Part shown: piece after piece, positions 42,641 to 54,050 of the stretch
Position numbering within the stretch: position 1 is the stretch's first letter
Layout of the letters: the number at the start of each line of letters is the position of its first letter
Source of the DNA: Persicaria tinctoria
Taxonomy: Eukaryota > Streptophyta > Magnoliopsida > Caryophyllales > Polygonaceae
Assembly (NCBI GenBank): GCA_037127255.1
Contig: JBANSL010000001.1
Span: 30,250,501-30,314,500, forward strand
Length of the DNA: 64,000 bases
Reading direction: 5' to 3'
Translations under genes and position numbers: made by a program
Notes under the pieces: model-generated
Databases searched by the model: none
Seen by the model: the letters and a program-made list of their open reading frames with translations, nothing else
What the model was told of the DNA's origin: nothing

Positions 42641-45050
42641 TAATATAACGTCGTATTCAACAATTATTAGTAACTTATATTAGGTTTCTTCAAAACATAC
42701 TCTTATAATATTCTAATAAGAATTTAGTAGTTAATATAAGGTATTATTAACATTTATTAGTTACTTATATGAGTTTTCCTCAAAACATACTCTTATAGTG
42801 TTTTAATAAGAATTTAGTAGTTAAAATAAGGTTTTATTAAACATTTATTCGTTACTTATATTAGTTTTCCTCAAAACATACTCTTATAGTATTTTAATAG
42901 GAATTTAGTAGTTAAAATAAGGTTTTATTAACATTTATGCGTTACTTATATGAGTTTTCCTCAAAACATACTCTTATAGGGTTTTAATAAGAATTTAGTA
43001 CTTAAAATAAGGTTTTATTAAACATTTATTTGTTACTTATATTAGTTTTCCTCAAAACATACTCTTATAGTATTCTAATAGGAATTTAGTAGTTAAAATA
43101 AAGTTTTATTAACATTTATTCGTTACTTATATTAGTTTTCCTCAAAGCATACTCTCATAGTATTCTGATAGGAATTTAGTAGTTAAAATAAGGTTTTATT
43201 AACATTTATTAGTTACTTATATGAGTTTTCCTCAAAACATACTCTTATAGTGTTTTAATAAGAATTTAGTAGTTAAAATAAGATTTTATTAAACATTGAT
43301 TCGTTACTAATATTAGTTTTCCTCAAAACATACTCTTATAGTATTCTAATAGAAATTTAGTAGTTAAAATAAGGTTTTATTAACATTTATTAGTTACTTA
43401 TATGAGATTTCCTCAAAACATACTCTTATAGTGTTTTAATAAGAATTTAGTAGTTAAAATAAGGTTTTATTAAACATGTATTCATTAATTATATTAGTTT
43501 TCCTCAAAACATACTCTTATAGTATTCTAATAGAAATTTAGTAGTTAAAATAAGGTTTTATTAACATTTATTAGTTACTTATATGACTTTTCCTCAAAAC
43601 ATACTCTTATAGTGTTTTAATAAGAATTTAGTAGTTAAAATAAGGTTTTATTAAACATTTATTCGTTACTCATATTAGTTTTCCTCAAAACATACTCTTA
43701 TAGTATTCTAATAGGAATTTAGTAGTTCAAATAAGGTTTTATTAACATTTATTAGTTACTTATATGCGTTTTTCTCAAAACATACTCTTATAGTGTTTTA
43801 ATAAGAATTTAGTAGTTAAAATAAGGTTTTATTAAACATTTATTCGTTACTTATATTAGTTTTCCTCAAAACATACTCATATAGTATTTTAATAGGAATT
43901 TAGTAGTTCAAATAAGGTTTTGTTAACATTTATTAGTTACTTATATGAGTTTTCCTCAAAACATACTTTTATAGTGTTTTAATAAGAATTTAGTTGTTAA
44001 AATAAGGATTTATTAAACATTTATTCATTACTTATATTAGTTTTCCTCAAAACATACTCTTATAGTATTCTAATAGGAATTTAGTAGTTAAAATAAGGTT
44101 TTATTAACATTTATTAGTTACTTATATGAGTTTTCCTCAAAACATACTCTTATAGTGTTTTAATAAGAATTTAGTCGTTAAAATAAGGTTTGATTAAACA
44201 TTTATTCGTTACTTGTATTAGTTTTCCTCAAAACGTACTCTTATAGTATTCTAATAGGAATTTATTAGTTAATATAAAGTTTTATTAAACATTTGTTAGT
44301 TACTTATATGAGTTTTCCTCAAAACATACTCTTATATTATTCTAGTAAGAATTTATTAGTTAATATAAGGTTTTATTAAACATTTGTTTGTTACTTATAA
44401 CGATTTATTAAATAATATAAGGTTTTATTCGACAATCATTATCTACTTACATTATTTTCCCTCAAAAAACACACTTATAGTATTCTTATAACAACTATTA
44501 GATAATAAGAGGTTTTATTTCACAGTCATTAGCTACTTATATGATTTTCCCTCAAAACACACACGTATAGAATTCTTATAACATTTTATTAGATATTATA
44601 ATGTTTTATTCCACAATTTATTGCTACTTATATGATTTTTCCTCAAAACACACACTTATAGTATTCTTATAACAACTTATTAGTTAATATATAGATTTAT
44701 TCAACAATTATTAGTTACTTATATGATTTTCCATCAAAATACACACTTATGGTATTCTTATAACATTTTATTAGATAATATAAGGTTTTATTCCACAATT
44801 ATTAGGTACATATATGATTTTCTCTCAAAACACTCACTTAGATTATTCGAATAAGAATTTATTGCATAATATAAAGTTCTATTCCACAATTATTAGCTAC
44901 TTATATGATTTTTTTTCTCAAGATAAACTCTCATAATATTCTCATATGAATTTATTAGTTAATATAAGGTTTTATTCAACGATTATTAGTTACTTATATG
45001 ATTTTTTTCCCTCAAAACACATTTTATTTAACAATTATTAGTTTTGTTTA
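42640..45050 (+). repeat. Tandem array of about 90-bp units in CACTA 1, arranged as 181-bp dimers
   Basis: The landmark CTCAAAACATACTCTTATAG recurs with spacing 90, 91, 90, 91, 90 (caaaac/caaagc starts at 42691, 42781, 42872, 42962, 43053 and 43143). Odd and even units differ consistently: one has TTAGTTACTTATATGAG and GTGTTTTAATAAG, the other TTCGTTACTTATATTAG and GTATTCTAATAGG. Dividing the length by the period gives about 26 units. Units after about 44400 are more diverged. Non-coding. Confidence 0.9.
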
Positions 45051-45180
45051 TGTTCTAGTACTTTGTATTTATTTAGATATAAATACATATACCATTAATG
45101 GGCCTGTTGGCGGAAATTATAGTCGTATTTAGGCCCATAATAAATTAAAGCCCATTAGAAATTAAAGTGTATCATTTGAG
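45051..45180. other. Short non-coding spacer in CACTA 1
   Basis: AT-rich, with GGCCCATAATAAATTAAAGC-like sequence. No features seen. Confidence 0.5.
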
Positions 45181-45934
45181 GTTAGACGTAAATAGCCACG
45201 GCATTAGCCACGGCATTAGCCACGGATATGACCGTGGCTATTAATTGCGCTCCTTAATATGCCGAAATCTATTAATTGGGCTTACATATTCATTGGGCTT
45301 TGACTACCACTAACGGGTTGACCGCCTTTGGACTTGACCATCTTTAGGCAATACCTTTTTTTTTGTTGAGATTTTGGGCTTAAAAACTGATATTTTCTTT
45401 CAAATTAATTTGCTTTAATTTGTGAATTTCCTCAATTCGGTTACACCAAAGGGACAATGGGCGCCTTCATGTTAGCGTCGAATTCCGCCACGGATAATCC
45501 AACCGTGGCTAAATCTGTGGTTGTTCACCTCCAACTCAGGTCATATATTGCTAATTCCCTCACATTCTTAGCCATGAGTACAGCAACAGATATTATTCGT
45601 GGCTAAAGTCATGGTTACATTGCCACGTCAGGTTAGACTCGCCAAAATGGCGTCGAAATCAGCCACGGAAAATGTGACAGTGGCCAAAGTCGTGGCTAAT
45701 AGCCATGGAACCAGCCACGACATTTTTATTCGTGGCTAAAATCCACGAAATTTTGGACACGAAATTATATCTTCATCATTAGCCACGGCCGTTGCCACGA
45801 ATATTTTCATTCGACGCTAATATAGCTATGGCTTGTCAGGTCGAAGCTATCTTCGTGGCTATCAGCTACGGATGTGGCAACGACTTTATGAGGTGGCTAA
45901 AAATCCGTGGCTATTTTCTGTGTTTTTGGTAGTG
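45181..45934. repeat. Right subterminal AGCCACG/CGTGGCT array of CACTA 1
   Basis: It begins with three near-perfect TTAGCCACGG units (about 45193-45226) and continues with words in both orientations up to the terminal repeat. It mirrors the left array and supports the element boundaries. Confidence 0.85.
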
Positions 45935-46500
45935 ATAGCTCGTCTACCTTGAAATTTAGGTCTGGTAGGTCACATACCAAATCCTTTGATCGGAGCTTAT
46001 TCAAGGTATGCATGCTAACATGACCAAGCCTTCTGTGCCAAAGCCGCGGATCATCTTTCAAATCCTTGGGACACTTCAGACTAGTTCTTGTAACTTGGTT
46101 AGTGTTTATAGAATAGACATTATTGCAACGAGGTGCAATAAATACAATATCCCCATATTTATCATTTTAAACTTCATATTTTTCTTTATAAAGACCAACC
46201 TTATTGCCTTTATCACATAATTGAGAAATACTAAGCAAGTTATACTTTAAACCTTCAACAAGATACATATCATAAATGAAATTTGTAGAATCATTACCGA
46301 TTTTACCTATACCGATAATGTTACACTTCCCTTTATCACCAAGAGTAATTGTTCGAGTGGATTGCTTCTTTAAGTATGAAAATAGTGAGCTTCTTCCACT
46401 CATATGTCTTGAGCAACCACTATCAAGTATTCATTGTGCTCCATAGTCTTGGTGATATCCTGCAAAACAACCAACTCAACCTTTCCAGCTAGATCAAATT
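45935..46500 (-). pseudogene. Copia protease and pre-integrase region
   Basis: On the minus strand the protease active-site motif DSGCSRHMSG lies near 46395-46425, with a stop just before it. It is followed by the segment ITLGDKGKCNIIGIGKIGN, then YDMYLVEGLKYNLLSISQLC and DKGNKVGL. Further on is a pre-integrase segment typical of copia (cysteine/histidine residues of the zinc finger near 46000-46080). CACTA 1 cuts it at 45935. The DSGCSRHM form is common in Sireviruses. Several stops make it non-functional. Confidence 0.8.
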
Positions 46501-46805
46501 ACAAACTTGGATTCATAATCGGGAATGACCATATTTGGTGGTCTAGTCCCCTTAAGAACCCAAATTTGTTTTGCCTGTTTTCTTAAGCACAAAGGAAAAG
46601 TATTACGAATTATATAAGGATCTTTTCTTCGATATGGACAAGTTGTTTTTAACATGACCCTTCTTACAACAATAGAAACATGTTGGTGTGTGCCAATTTC
46701 CTTTAGCTTTAACAAAAGTGGTCGGAGATTTCTTTAGAAAATTCTTATTGTATCCAAGACCAATCTTGTTTAGGGAAGATTGGTGTTCACTCAACATCCC
46801 ATCAA
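46501..46805 (-). pseudogene. Copia gag zinc-knuckle region
   Basis: On the minus strand TCFYCCKKGHVKNNL gives a C-x2-C-x4-H-x4 knuckle whose last cysteine is replaced by leucine. It follows LGYNKNFLKKSPTTFVKAKG. A frameshift moves the sequence into a second frame (YIIRNTFPLCLRKQAKQIWV). The knuckle would bind element RNA. With the ligand lost and the frame broken it is inactive. Confidence 0.7.
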
Positions 46806-48177
46806 GATTGGCCTTCGAATGGTGAATCGAATGAGTGCAGCCTGCTGGTCTCTACACTTCTCAATCAGCTTGATCTTTTCTTTCTATAATTCACTGTTGC
46901 AGTAACTTAGAGAACAAAGATTTTGCTTTAGAACCGAATTTTCCGATTCTATGGCCTTGACTTTAATGTCAAAGGCTAACTGTTAGGCTTTGAGATTCCT
47001 TATTTCCATCGACAGATCACTCATACTTTTCTCTTGTTCCATTATCTTATCTTTCAAGGAGTTAGTCTCAAGAATATAATTTTCCTCATTTATAATCATG
47101 TTTTGCAAAAATTCAGAAAGTACAAAAGTAGGACTAAAAATCAAATTTCTCAACACTACCTCAAGATGCCTTTTAGGTCTTTCTTCTTGGTCAGCCATCA
47201 AACATAGATTGGCTTGATCATTCTCGGAGACAGATTCAATAGAGGAATCAGAATCACTCCATGAGGCTACCATTGCCTTATTCTTTCGATCATTCTTCCG
47301 ATGGTTGTTCATTCTTTTTTGTGGACACTCCCCACAAGATGCATGATCTGTTTCTCCACATTCAAAGCGCAATAATACCTTAGTTTTTTTTTTACTGGAG
47401 TTAGAATACTTACCTTTGTACTTTGATGATTTAGGATACTCTCTGTTTGAGAACTAATTCTTCATCTTCAAAATTCGAGCAAGTCCTCTTGTGGTTAAAG
47501 CAAAAGGATCTTCTTCATCATCCTCGCTTTCTTCTTCCTCTGATGAGATGTCCTCCTTTTTAACTTTTAGAGCCAAAATCTTCAAGCTGAAGGATAGCTC
47601 ACCATCTTCTTCACTAAGCACGTTAGTACCTTAGTTTTTTTACTAGAGTTAGAATACTTACCTTTGTACTTTGATGATTTAGGATACTCTCTGTTTGAGA
47701 ACTATTTCTTCATCTTCAAAATTCGAGCAAGTTCTCTTGTGATTAAAGCAAAAGGATCTTCTTCATCATCCTCGCTTTCTTCTTCCTCTGATGGGATGTC
47801 TTCCTTTTTAACTTTTAGAGCCAAATTCTTCAAGTTGGAGGATAGCTCACCATCTTCTTTACTAAGGACCATTTCGTGTGTGATAAGCTTTCCTAGCAGA
47901 TCATCTAGGGGTAGAGTTTTCAAGTCATGTGCTTCCTCAATGACTATCGCCTTTGGTCTCCATTTCGAATTTGGCAAGCTTCTTAGAACCTTTTGACCTT
48001 CTCCTCATTTGTAAAGACTTTGCCGAGGGAGTCTAGGTTGTTCACAATTTAAGTAAATGTTGTGAACATCTCTTTCACGGTCTCATTGGGTGGCATCTTG
48101 AACAACTCATATTGCTTTACGAAGATGCTGATCTTGGTCTCTTTCACTTGGCTTGTTCCTTTGTAAGTCACTACAAG
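46806..48177 (-). pseudogene. Copia gag C-terminal half with an internal duplication
   Basis: Minus-strand segments include a coiled region (EENYILETNSLKDKIMEQEK), a second knuckle-like CGETDHASCGECP near 47345, an acidic stretch (PSEEEESEDDEEDPFALITR), and gag helices near 47880-48170 (DDLLGKLITHEMVL). Bases 47394-47641 are repeated at 47642-47889. The 248-base duplication is out of frame. A large gag with coiled coil and acidic segment is usual in Sireviruses. The region stops at solo LTR D and resumes at 49926. Confidence 0.75.
47394..47889 (-). repeat. 248-bp tandem duplication within copia gag
   Basis: ACTGGAGTTAGAATACTTAC at 47394 and ACTAGAGTTAGAATACTTAC at 47642 begin two copies that stay nearly identical to about 47640 and 47889. 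A local duplication after insertion is the simplest cause. Confidence 0.85.
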
Positions 48178-48951
48178 CTTGTTGTTGTGAGCCTAATTTG
48201 TCATGTTTTATACTTACTTTTATATCGATTTCTGGATGCATTTCATACATTTGGGTTAGAAAAGTACATATTCTATGTGCTTTATGCTTATTTGCCAAAT
48301 TATGGAATCTACACAAGTTTCTGTTTAATTTCGCAGAAATCGAGGCATTTTACAGCAATTCAGAGAAATGAGGAAAAGCTCGAAGTTAACTACATAAAGT
48401 CCAAGTTCAAGGAGTAGCGGAACCAGAACAAATCGAGTTGGAAACGAGGACAGAAGCACTCGACACAAGAGGTCGATATCGACTGCACATGGTCGATATC
48501 GAGTGAAGAAAACTGAGTCGAGATACCAGAATCGACCAGGAAATGGGAGCAGAAAGCGAGAGGTCGATGTAGACCACTCTGGTCGATATCGAGTGAAACC
48601 TGGTCGATTTTCTTACTGGAGCCCAATATCGAGTGTCAGAAGACGGAGCCGAGAAGATAGGTCAATATCGACCATATTGGGTCGATATCGACTAGCTTAC
48701 AGAGGCCGATTTCGAGTAAGTCCGAGTCCGAGTGCTGAGCTGGTTTTCTTCCACATTAAGCAAGAGATATTCTATCAACTCAAGAGGAGATTTATCAAGT
48801 TCTATCAAGAGAAGAGGGATCTATCCACATTAGATATAGTTTCCTTTATGGATTTATTTCTTTTATTTCCAAAATTTATCTTTATGTTATAGATAGATAG
48901 TTTTAGATAAAGATATAGTTGTTCTTTCCTAATTAGATGGGGAATGAACAC

Positions 48952-48959
48952 TATAAATA
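48952..48959 (+). promoter_or_regulatory. TATA box of solo LTR D
   Basis: TATAAATA in the context CACTATAAATAAAGCCCTAG, equivalent to the boxes in elements A and B. It may still drive outward transcription. Confidence 0.6.
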
Positions 48960-49015
48960 AAGCCCTAGGGGCTGAGTTTTAGGTATTCAATCTTACATCA
49001 CATTCATATCAAGTA

Positions 49016-49018
<3 letters not shown>

Positions 49019-49058
<40 letters not shown>
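49019..49058 (+). repeat. (GA)n microsatellite in solo LTR D
   Basis: About 19 consecutive GA dinucleotides lie downstream of the LTR promoter, in the expected leader. Confidence 0.95.
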
Positions 49059-49061
<3 letters not shown>

Positions 49062-49925
49062 TGGCGAGGAGGAGCAAGAGAGTTGAGAGACGATTTGGCT
49101 TCGATTGGTTGTAAGCTTTCTTTTATTTTATTTAATGCAATTTAGTTCCCTTTTATTATTAATGTGTTTCTTGATAATGAAGAGCGAGTAGTCACCCAAC
49201 TTCTAGGGTCAGGGTGAGCCCGACGGTAGCCATGTGAGGTGATGCGGTAAAGGTACAATCTTTTGATGCAAATTCGTCTTTTATCCCTATGAGCATGATT
49301 CTTTTGCGAAAGTTTAAGGTGATCCTTATTTGTGTTATTAAAGTGAAAGTGATCTTAATGCAACTTGCGTTAATTATGTGAAAAATGGTTAGTAACAATT
49401 AGGGTTTATGCGAAAGCCTCTATATTCCTATTTGTTAATAACGAGAGTTATTTGATGAAAAGCATGATCTTTTATACCTTTATGTGTTACTTTGCATGGT
49501 TATCGTTGTGGTGTTGAAACCCCTATCTTGGAAGTCTTTTTGTCTATTGAGTTAAATTCCTTTTCCGACGTTATTTTTCTGCAATTTTCGAGTTACTGTG
49601 CACAAGTCGATTTCGGTTTATAGGTCGATATCGAGTAAGGTTAGGTTGATATCGATCAAATTGTTTCTTTCCTCTGCTTCTGTTATTTCTGTTTTACAGT
49701 TTGTCGACATAGTGGTTTATATCGACTAGACAGGTCGATATCGAGCGCTCTTCTGGTCGATTTTCTTCTAAGATCTGAGACTGAAAAGGCGGGCGCTAAC
49801 ACGCTTCCTCGTGGATCGATCCTGACTACCTTCTACTACAGCGGGAGGAAGTCTTGTAATTAATTTGCGGAGATCAGGGAGTCGAATTTGGAATTTATAT
49901 TTCATACTTGATTTTCCTCCTAACA

Positions 49926-50310
49926 CTTGTCCCCAATTTCTTTCGCACTCCTTCATGATGATACACGATTGAACTCGATAGCAGCTAATCCACAATAAAG
50001 TAGGTTCATAATTTTGGAATTCTTGGCCACATTCTCCAAGTCTGTTTGAGTGTATTCAGTCTCGTCTTTAGGTACAGTGGCTTTTGCTGCATTGATATTA
50101 GTTTGTTCTTTAGGTCATTTCTTGACGATAACCCAAAGGTCTATACCCTGATCAATGATAAACATTTGCATTAGAGATTTCTAGTGAACAAAATTGTCAC
50201 CACAGAAAAGGGGTGGACGATTGGCCTATCTTCCTTGTGCAAATCCTCAATCACCTACAGTGATCATGATTAATCTCACTAATGGTTAAATCAAATAACT
50301 GTGAGTTAGG
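49926..50310 (-). pseudogene. Copia gag N-terminal region
   Basis: The stretch continues the copia past solo LTR D and ends at the primer site. On the minus strand it is only partly open (a short segment with NWGQVLG near 49940), with stops. Position between primer site and gag helices identifies it. Protein similarity is weak. Confidence 0.5.
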
Positions 50311-50323
50311 CTCTGATACCAAT
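50311..50323 (-). promoter_or_regulatory. Primer-binding site of the Sirevirus-like copia
   Basis: TTGGTATCAGAGCC on the minus strand (complement of GGCTCTGATACCAA) matches the initiator tRNA-Met site of plant copia elements and lies directly beside the LTR end TTCTTCA. Confidence 0.85.
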
Positions 50324-51153
50324 TGAAGAATGGAGTAGGAGATAAAAGTAGGATCGAAATACTCTAGAGGGGGGATGAATAGAGTATGAGAAATTTTTGC
50401 ATATAGAAGTTCGAGGCCTTAAAATGAATCTCGAGGTCTTGATAGGAAGCTCAAGGTTTGAACTGGAACTCAAGATCTTGACTAATCTCATAAACATGTT
50501 GAGCTATATATGAAAATTTTAAACTATTTATATAAAATGTGGAAATTAAAACACAATGAACACACGATATGTTTACGAAGTTCGGCTCTAAACCAGCCTA
50601 CATCTCCGCCTAGGGTTATCCAACCCGTATGATTTAAACCAATATTATTTCACTTCCTTATAGTCCTATGTACAACCTAGAAGAACTTCCCTTCTTCTAA
50701 CACCTTGTAGCCTAACCCGCTACTATCTAGAGAATTAGATCCTAGTGAAACAATATCCCCTTTACACTGAATTTCAGATATGTTTGAGTACACGAATACT
50801 CTTAGTATAATAAAAATTGACTTATCTTATATCGCTCAACTGTTTTTCTTACTCTCTCAACTCTAATTAAAGCAAGAATACAATGGATAATGAGAGAAAG
50901 AAAATGCAGCAGGAAACATCAGGACGATTGCAGTAGAGAACGCTTTGCTTGCAGATTGAATGCTAGAGAGTTGTGTATCTTCCGTCTTGCAAACGCTTCT
51001 TTATATACTGCTGAGGCTGAAATTCTAGCCATTTGAATCTCCTGAAGATTAGCTTGATTTTCAGCCGTTTGGAGTTTATCCAATTGTTATCTTCAACAAA
51101 TTCGGTCCTGCATATCTTCGTTTGAACTTGCACCAAATTGATGTCCTCGTTTT

Positions 51154-51615
51154 TGTAAGACCCAGGGTCTTAAGAGGCGCCAGCCTATGCCACATAGCCC
51201 TCTCATGTCCATTGTCCTCACTTGGAGCATGAAAAGGAAGAGCTCTTGTGAAATAGGCTTGAATCACTTATAAATCACTTCCAACATCATTATGATATCC
51301 GATGTGGGACATGGGTGTTACAATCTCCCCTACTTAAAGCACTGACGACCCCGTTAGGCCCAAGGGGCTGCCCTCTAGGAGGAGCATACCCGAGCATACT
51401 ATCGGCGCACCTCCAATCCCGGAGTCAACTCTGATACCCTCTGTAAGACCTGAAGTCATAAAAGGCGTCAGCCCATACCACATAACCCTCTCATGTACGT
51501 TGTCCTCACTTGAAGCCTGAAAAGGAAGAGCTCTTGTGACATAGGTAGGGATTGAATCCCTTATAAATCACTCCCAACATCCTTATGATATCCGATGTGG
51601 AACGGGGGTGTTACA
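51154..51615 (-). mobile_element. TRIM (terminal-repeat retrotransposon in miniature)
   Basis: Two similar terminal repeats, 51154-51322 (169 bp) and 51442-51615 (174 bp), each run TGTAAGACC...GGGTGTTACA and contain GATATCCGATGTGG. The 119-base middle has a minus-strand primer site (GGTATCAGAGTTGACTCC) beside the right repeat and a purine tract (AGTAGGGGAGAT) beside the left. Flanks GTTTT and ATTTT are a near-perfect 5-base duplication. There is no coding sequence. It lies 15 bases inside LTR C. Confidence 0.85.
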
Positions 51616-52426
51616 ATTTTTGGTCTTGTTTAGAGTCATGTTTTTAGTCTTATTTGAGTCTTTTATGCATATTATATGTTTAAAATGTTAGGAATTTGTG
51701 TAGTTATAGATTATTTGCAAGATATGGAGTCTACAACAAGTTTGGTGTGATTTTCAGGTATTTATAGCTTATTTGGAGAAGATTGGATGCACTTTGAATC
51801 TTAAGGGAAAGTCATGAAGACATTGGAGAAGCTAAAGAAGAGCACAAGATGGTGCAGCTGGAGAAAAGCCCACTTTTCACCATTCATCATTTTGAATCTA
51901 GTTCTGATGCATTGATGAGAGTTGTAGCCCTCAAAAAGAGCTTTCCAACGCATATTTATATACGTCAATCAGACAAACAAGGACTCAAAAAAGTGCATTT
52001 CAAGACGGAGCTGAATGCGGAAAAAGCTTAAAGTAGTACTCGACGTGGACAAGTAGCACTCGACGTCGACCCGAAATCCAGAGACAGACGAGAGCATGCG
52101 GATGAGTCCAAATCCAAGGAGGATTGCTTTGTCATATTTTGTGGGTATTTTCCTATTTTCCCAAGGGGATTTTATATTTAGATAAAGTTTAAGATGCAGG
52201 GTTTTATATTTAGATAGAGTTTAGATAAACCACTTTTATTAGGAGTAGAATTATTTTCCTTCGTTAGTAAGGATTAGCTTACTATATATAAAGGCCCTAT
52301 GCCTAGGATTTTATTTATTCAAGCAAAGTCGTCTTTAGACACAAGTAGTTAGGAGGCGAGAGGCGAGAGGAGAGAGAGAGAAGAGAGAGGAGCTGATTGT
52401 GTTAGATCATGATGTAAACCTCTTTT

Positions 52427-52446
52427 ATATATATATATATATATAA
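52427..52446. repeat. (TA)n microsatellite
   Basis: A run of about nine TA units lies near the point where LTR C is interrupted. Confidence 0.9.
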
Positions 52447-52486
52447 TGATAGCGAAGGCAACTCCAACGAAGATTATTCACTTTGA

Positions 52487-54050
52487 CATGGTATCAGACT
52501 TTCTCTAGGGTTTTTCAAAATTTTGCCCTAGTCTACCATCGATCCTCTCATCCTTCATCCTTCCTCTTTGTCGTCGGTCGTCCTCTCCCTGTCGTCGACC
52601 ATCCCTCCTCCCTTCGTTGGCTTCTCCGTCCCCTGACGAACCGCCAACTATCCAAATTCCCCACCTATCTTCTTCCTTGTCTCTCTATTAGTCCCTCCAC
52701 TCTCTGTCGCCCACCACCACCCGTTGGCCACCCTCCTTCCTCCTTTATCCGCCGCTCCCTCTCCTGGCAGTGCTCCAGCCTCCCCCTCTCTCAGCAGTCG
52801 CATCTCTTTCTGTTTCCTCTTTCCAAATCGCTCTTTTTTTTTTCCGACAAACCCTAATTCGACGGATCTCACACTATGCCTTGTCACCATTGGCACAATG
52901 TCCTGTCACCCTTACCACTGTGTCTTGTCACCCTCTTTGTGATGGTAATCCACCTCTCATCAGCAGATCGACGATGATTATGGCTTTCTACAATCAACAA
53001 CAACCTTCTATCGAGGTTATCGCCCCTCCAAGTCATTTCTAGAGGGGGTATTCCCCCATTGGAGCCCATCCCCAAGGCTACTCGGCCTATGCCCTTTTGC
53101 CTCCCCGTATGCCTCTTCAACTAGGCCATACTCGAGCCAACAAGGACTCCTCGGGCCCTCTTTGCACCATCTGGATCAGGACTTTGCAGCGGGATCATCG
53201 CCATCATCCCGACACAGACAACCAGCCACCCTGACACATATGGGCGTGTCATCTGCCGATCCGAATTTGTACATGAATAGAGGAGCCATTGCGCACATGT
53301 CGCACAACTCAGGTATAATTTATGTCTTTGCTTCTAATTAAGAGCCTTTCTACATCCATTATTATCGGCAATGGTGAACGCATTCCTATCTTGGGTCTTG
53401 GGAAAACTACATTACCGACCCAAGCCTTAACAACATCCTCGTCTCCCCGGACTTAATAAAGAACCTTGTGTCCATTCGTCGCCTCACCACAGACAATAAT
53501 ATCTCCATTGAGTTTGACCGTTTTGGGTTTGTTGTCAAAGATTTCACAACTGGGGCCCCGCTTATGAGATGTAATAGCGCTGGAGACCTTTATCATGTCA
53601 CCTCAAATATATATCCTATCACCAAAAACATACCTCCTGTCACCTCTTATCCAGCAACCAATCTATCAACTATTGCCCATTTCGCATCTCTCTGGCACGC
53701 TCGTCTTGGTCATCCAGGCTCTTCGGCTTTTGAGTCTCTCAGGTCCAGGCTTATTCTCTTCAATAAAGAACATCCCTCCATTAGTTGCCCAGCGTGCCAG
53801 CTTGGCAAACACGTTAGATTACCTTTTGCCACGTTTTATAATCAGGTGCATACTCCATTTGACATCATTCATGGTGATCTATGGACTTCTCCCATTATCA
53901 ATCATGATTGTTTCCGCTATGTGCTTGTGCTGGTTGATGAATTCTCTCATTATTTTTTGGTGTTTTCCCAAAATTATAAATATGAAGTTGTTACTCACCT
54001 TATGGCCTTCCAGAGCTTTGTCCGCACCTAATTCAACCTCCCCATGAACT
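52487..54050 (+). mobile_element. Copia fragment E (internal, truncated)
   Basis: A primer site (TGGTATCAGACT, 52489-52500) is followed by a gag region reduced to C-rich, stop-laden sequence, and then protease-like and integrase remnants. RT and RNase H are absent. The fragment ends near 54050 where sequence with minus-strand coding begins. It lies inside solo LTR C. Its LTR is at best a very short stretch left of 52487. Confidence 0.65.
53250..54050 (+). pseudogene. Copia protease remnant and integrase N-terminus (fragment E)
   Basis: A decayed protease signature (NRGAIAHMSHNSG near 53280) is followed by NILVSPDLIKNLVSIRRLTT, then the pre-integrase segment LWHARLGHPGSSAFESLRSR and CPACQLGKHVRLPF, which carry the H-H-C-C zinc-binding pattern. 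The start of the integrase core follows (IHGDLWTSPIINHDCFRYVL, VLVDEFSHYFLVF). A stop lies at 54029-54031 and similarity ends about seven residues later. The second Asp and the Glu of the catalytic triad are missing. Confidence 0.8.

Larger units (their letters stand above)
39957..45934. mobile_element. Non-autonomous CACTA element 1 with satellite-like core
   Basis: Ends begin CACTACCAAAAACACAG on both sides (complement on the right); the first 28 bases differ at one position. The flanking duplication is ATA (39954-39956 and 45935-45937). About 480 bases at the left end and 750 at the right are filled with AGCCACG/CGTGGCT words in both orientations, the arrangement transposase binds in CACTA elements. 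The 5978-base element has no transposase. It holds a GC-rich gene-like patch and a 2.4-kb tandem array, and interrupts the copia integrase. Confidence 0.92.
48183..49925 (+). mobile_element. Solo LTR D, Athila-like (1743 bp)
   Basis: It starts TGTTGTGAGCC and ends CCTCCTAACA, flanked by CTTGT (48178-48182 and 49926-49930). The start, the TATATCGATTTCTG block, the CTATAAATAAAG promoter and the GCGAAAGCCTC region all match the LTRs of A and B, though more distantly. Exact words TCGATATCGA start at 48473, 48493, 48583 and 48682 before the TATA box and at 49625 and 49735 after it. All have centre TA. No internal region is present, so unequal recombination has removed it. Confidence 0.9.

Noticed and set aside
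42640..45050. CRISPR-like array
   Set aside because: Units are contiguous with no unique spacers and alternate between two types. It lies inside a CACTA transposon in a plant genome.
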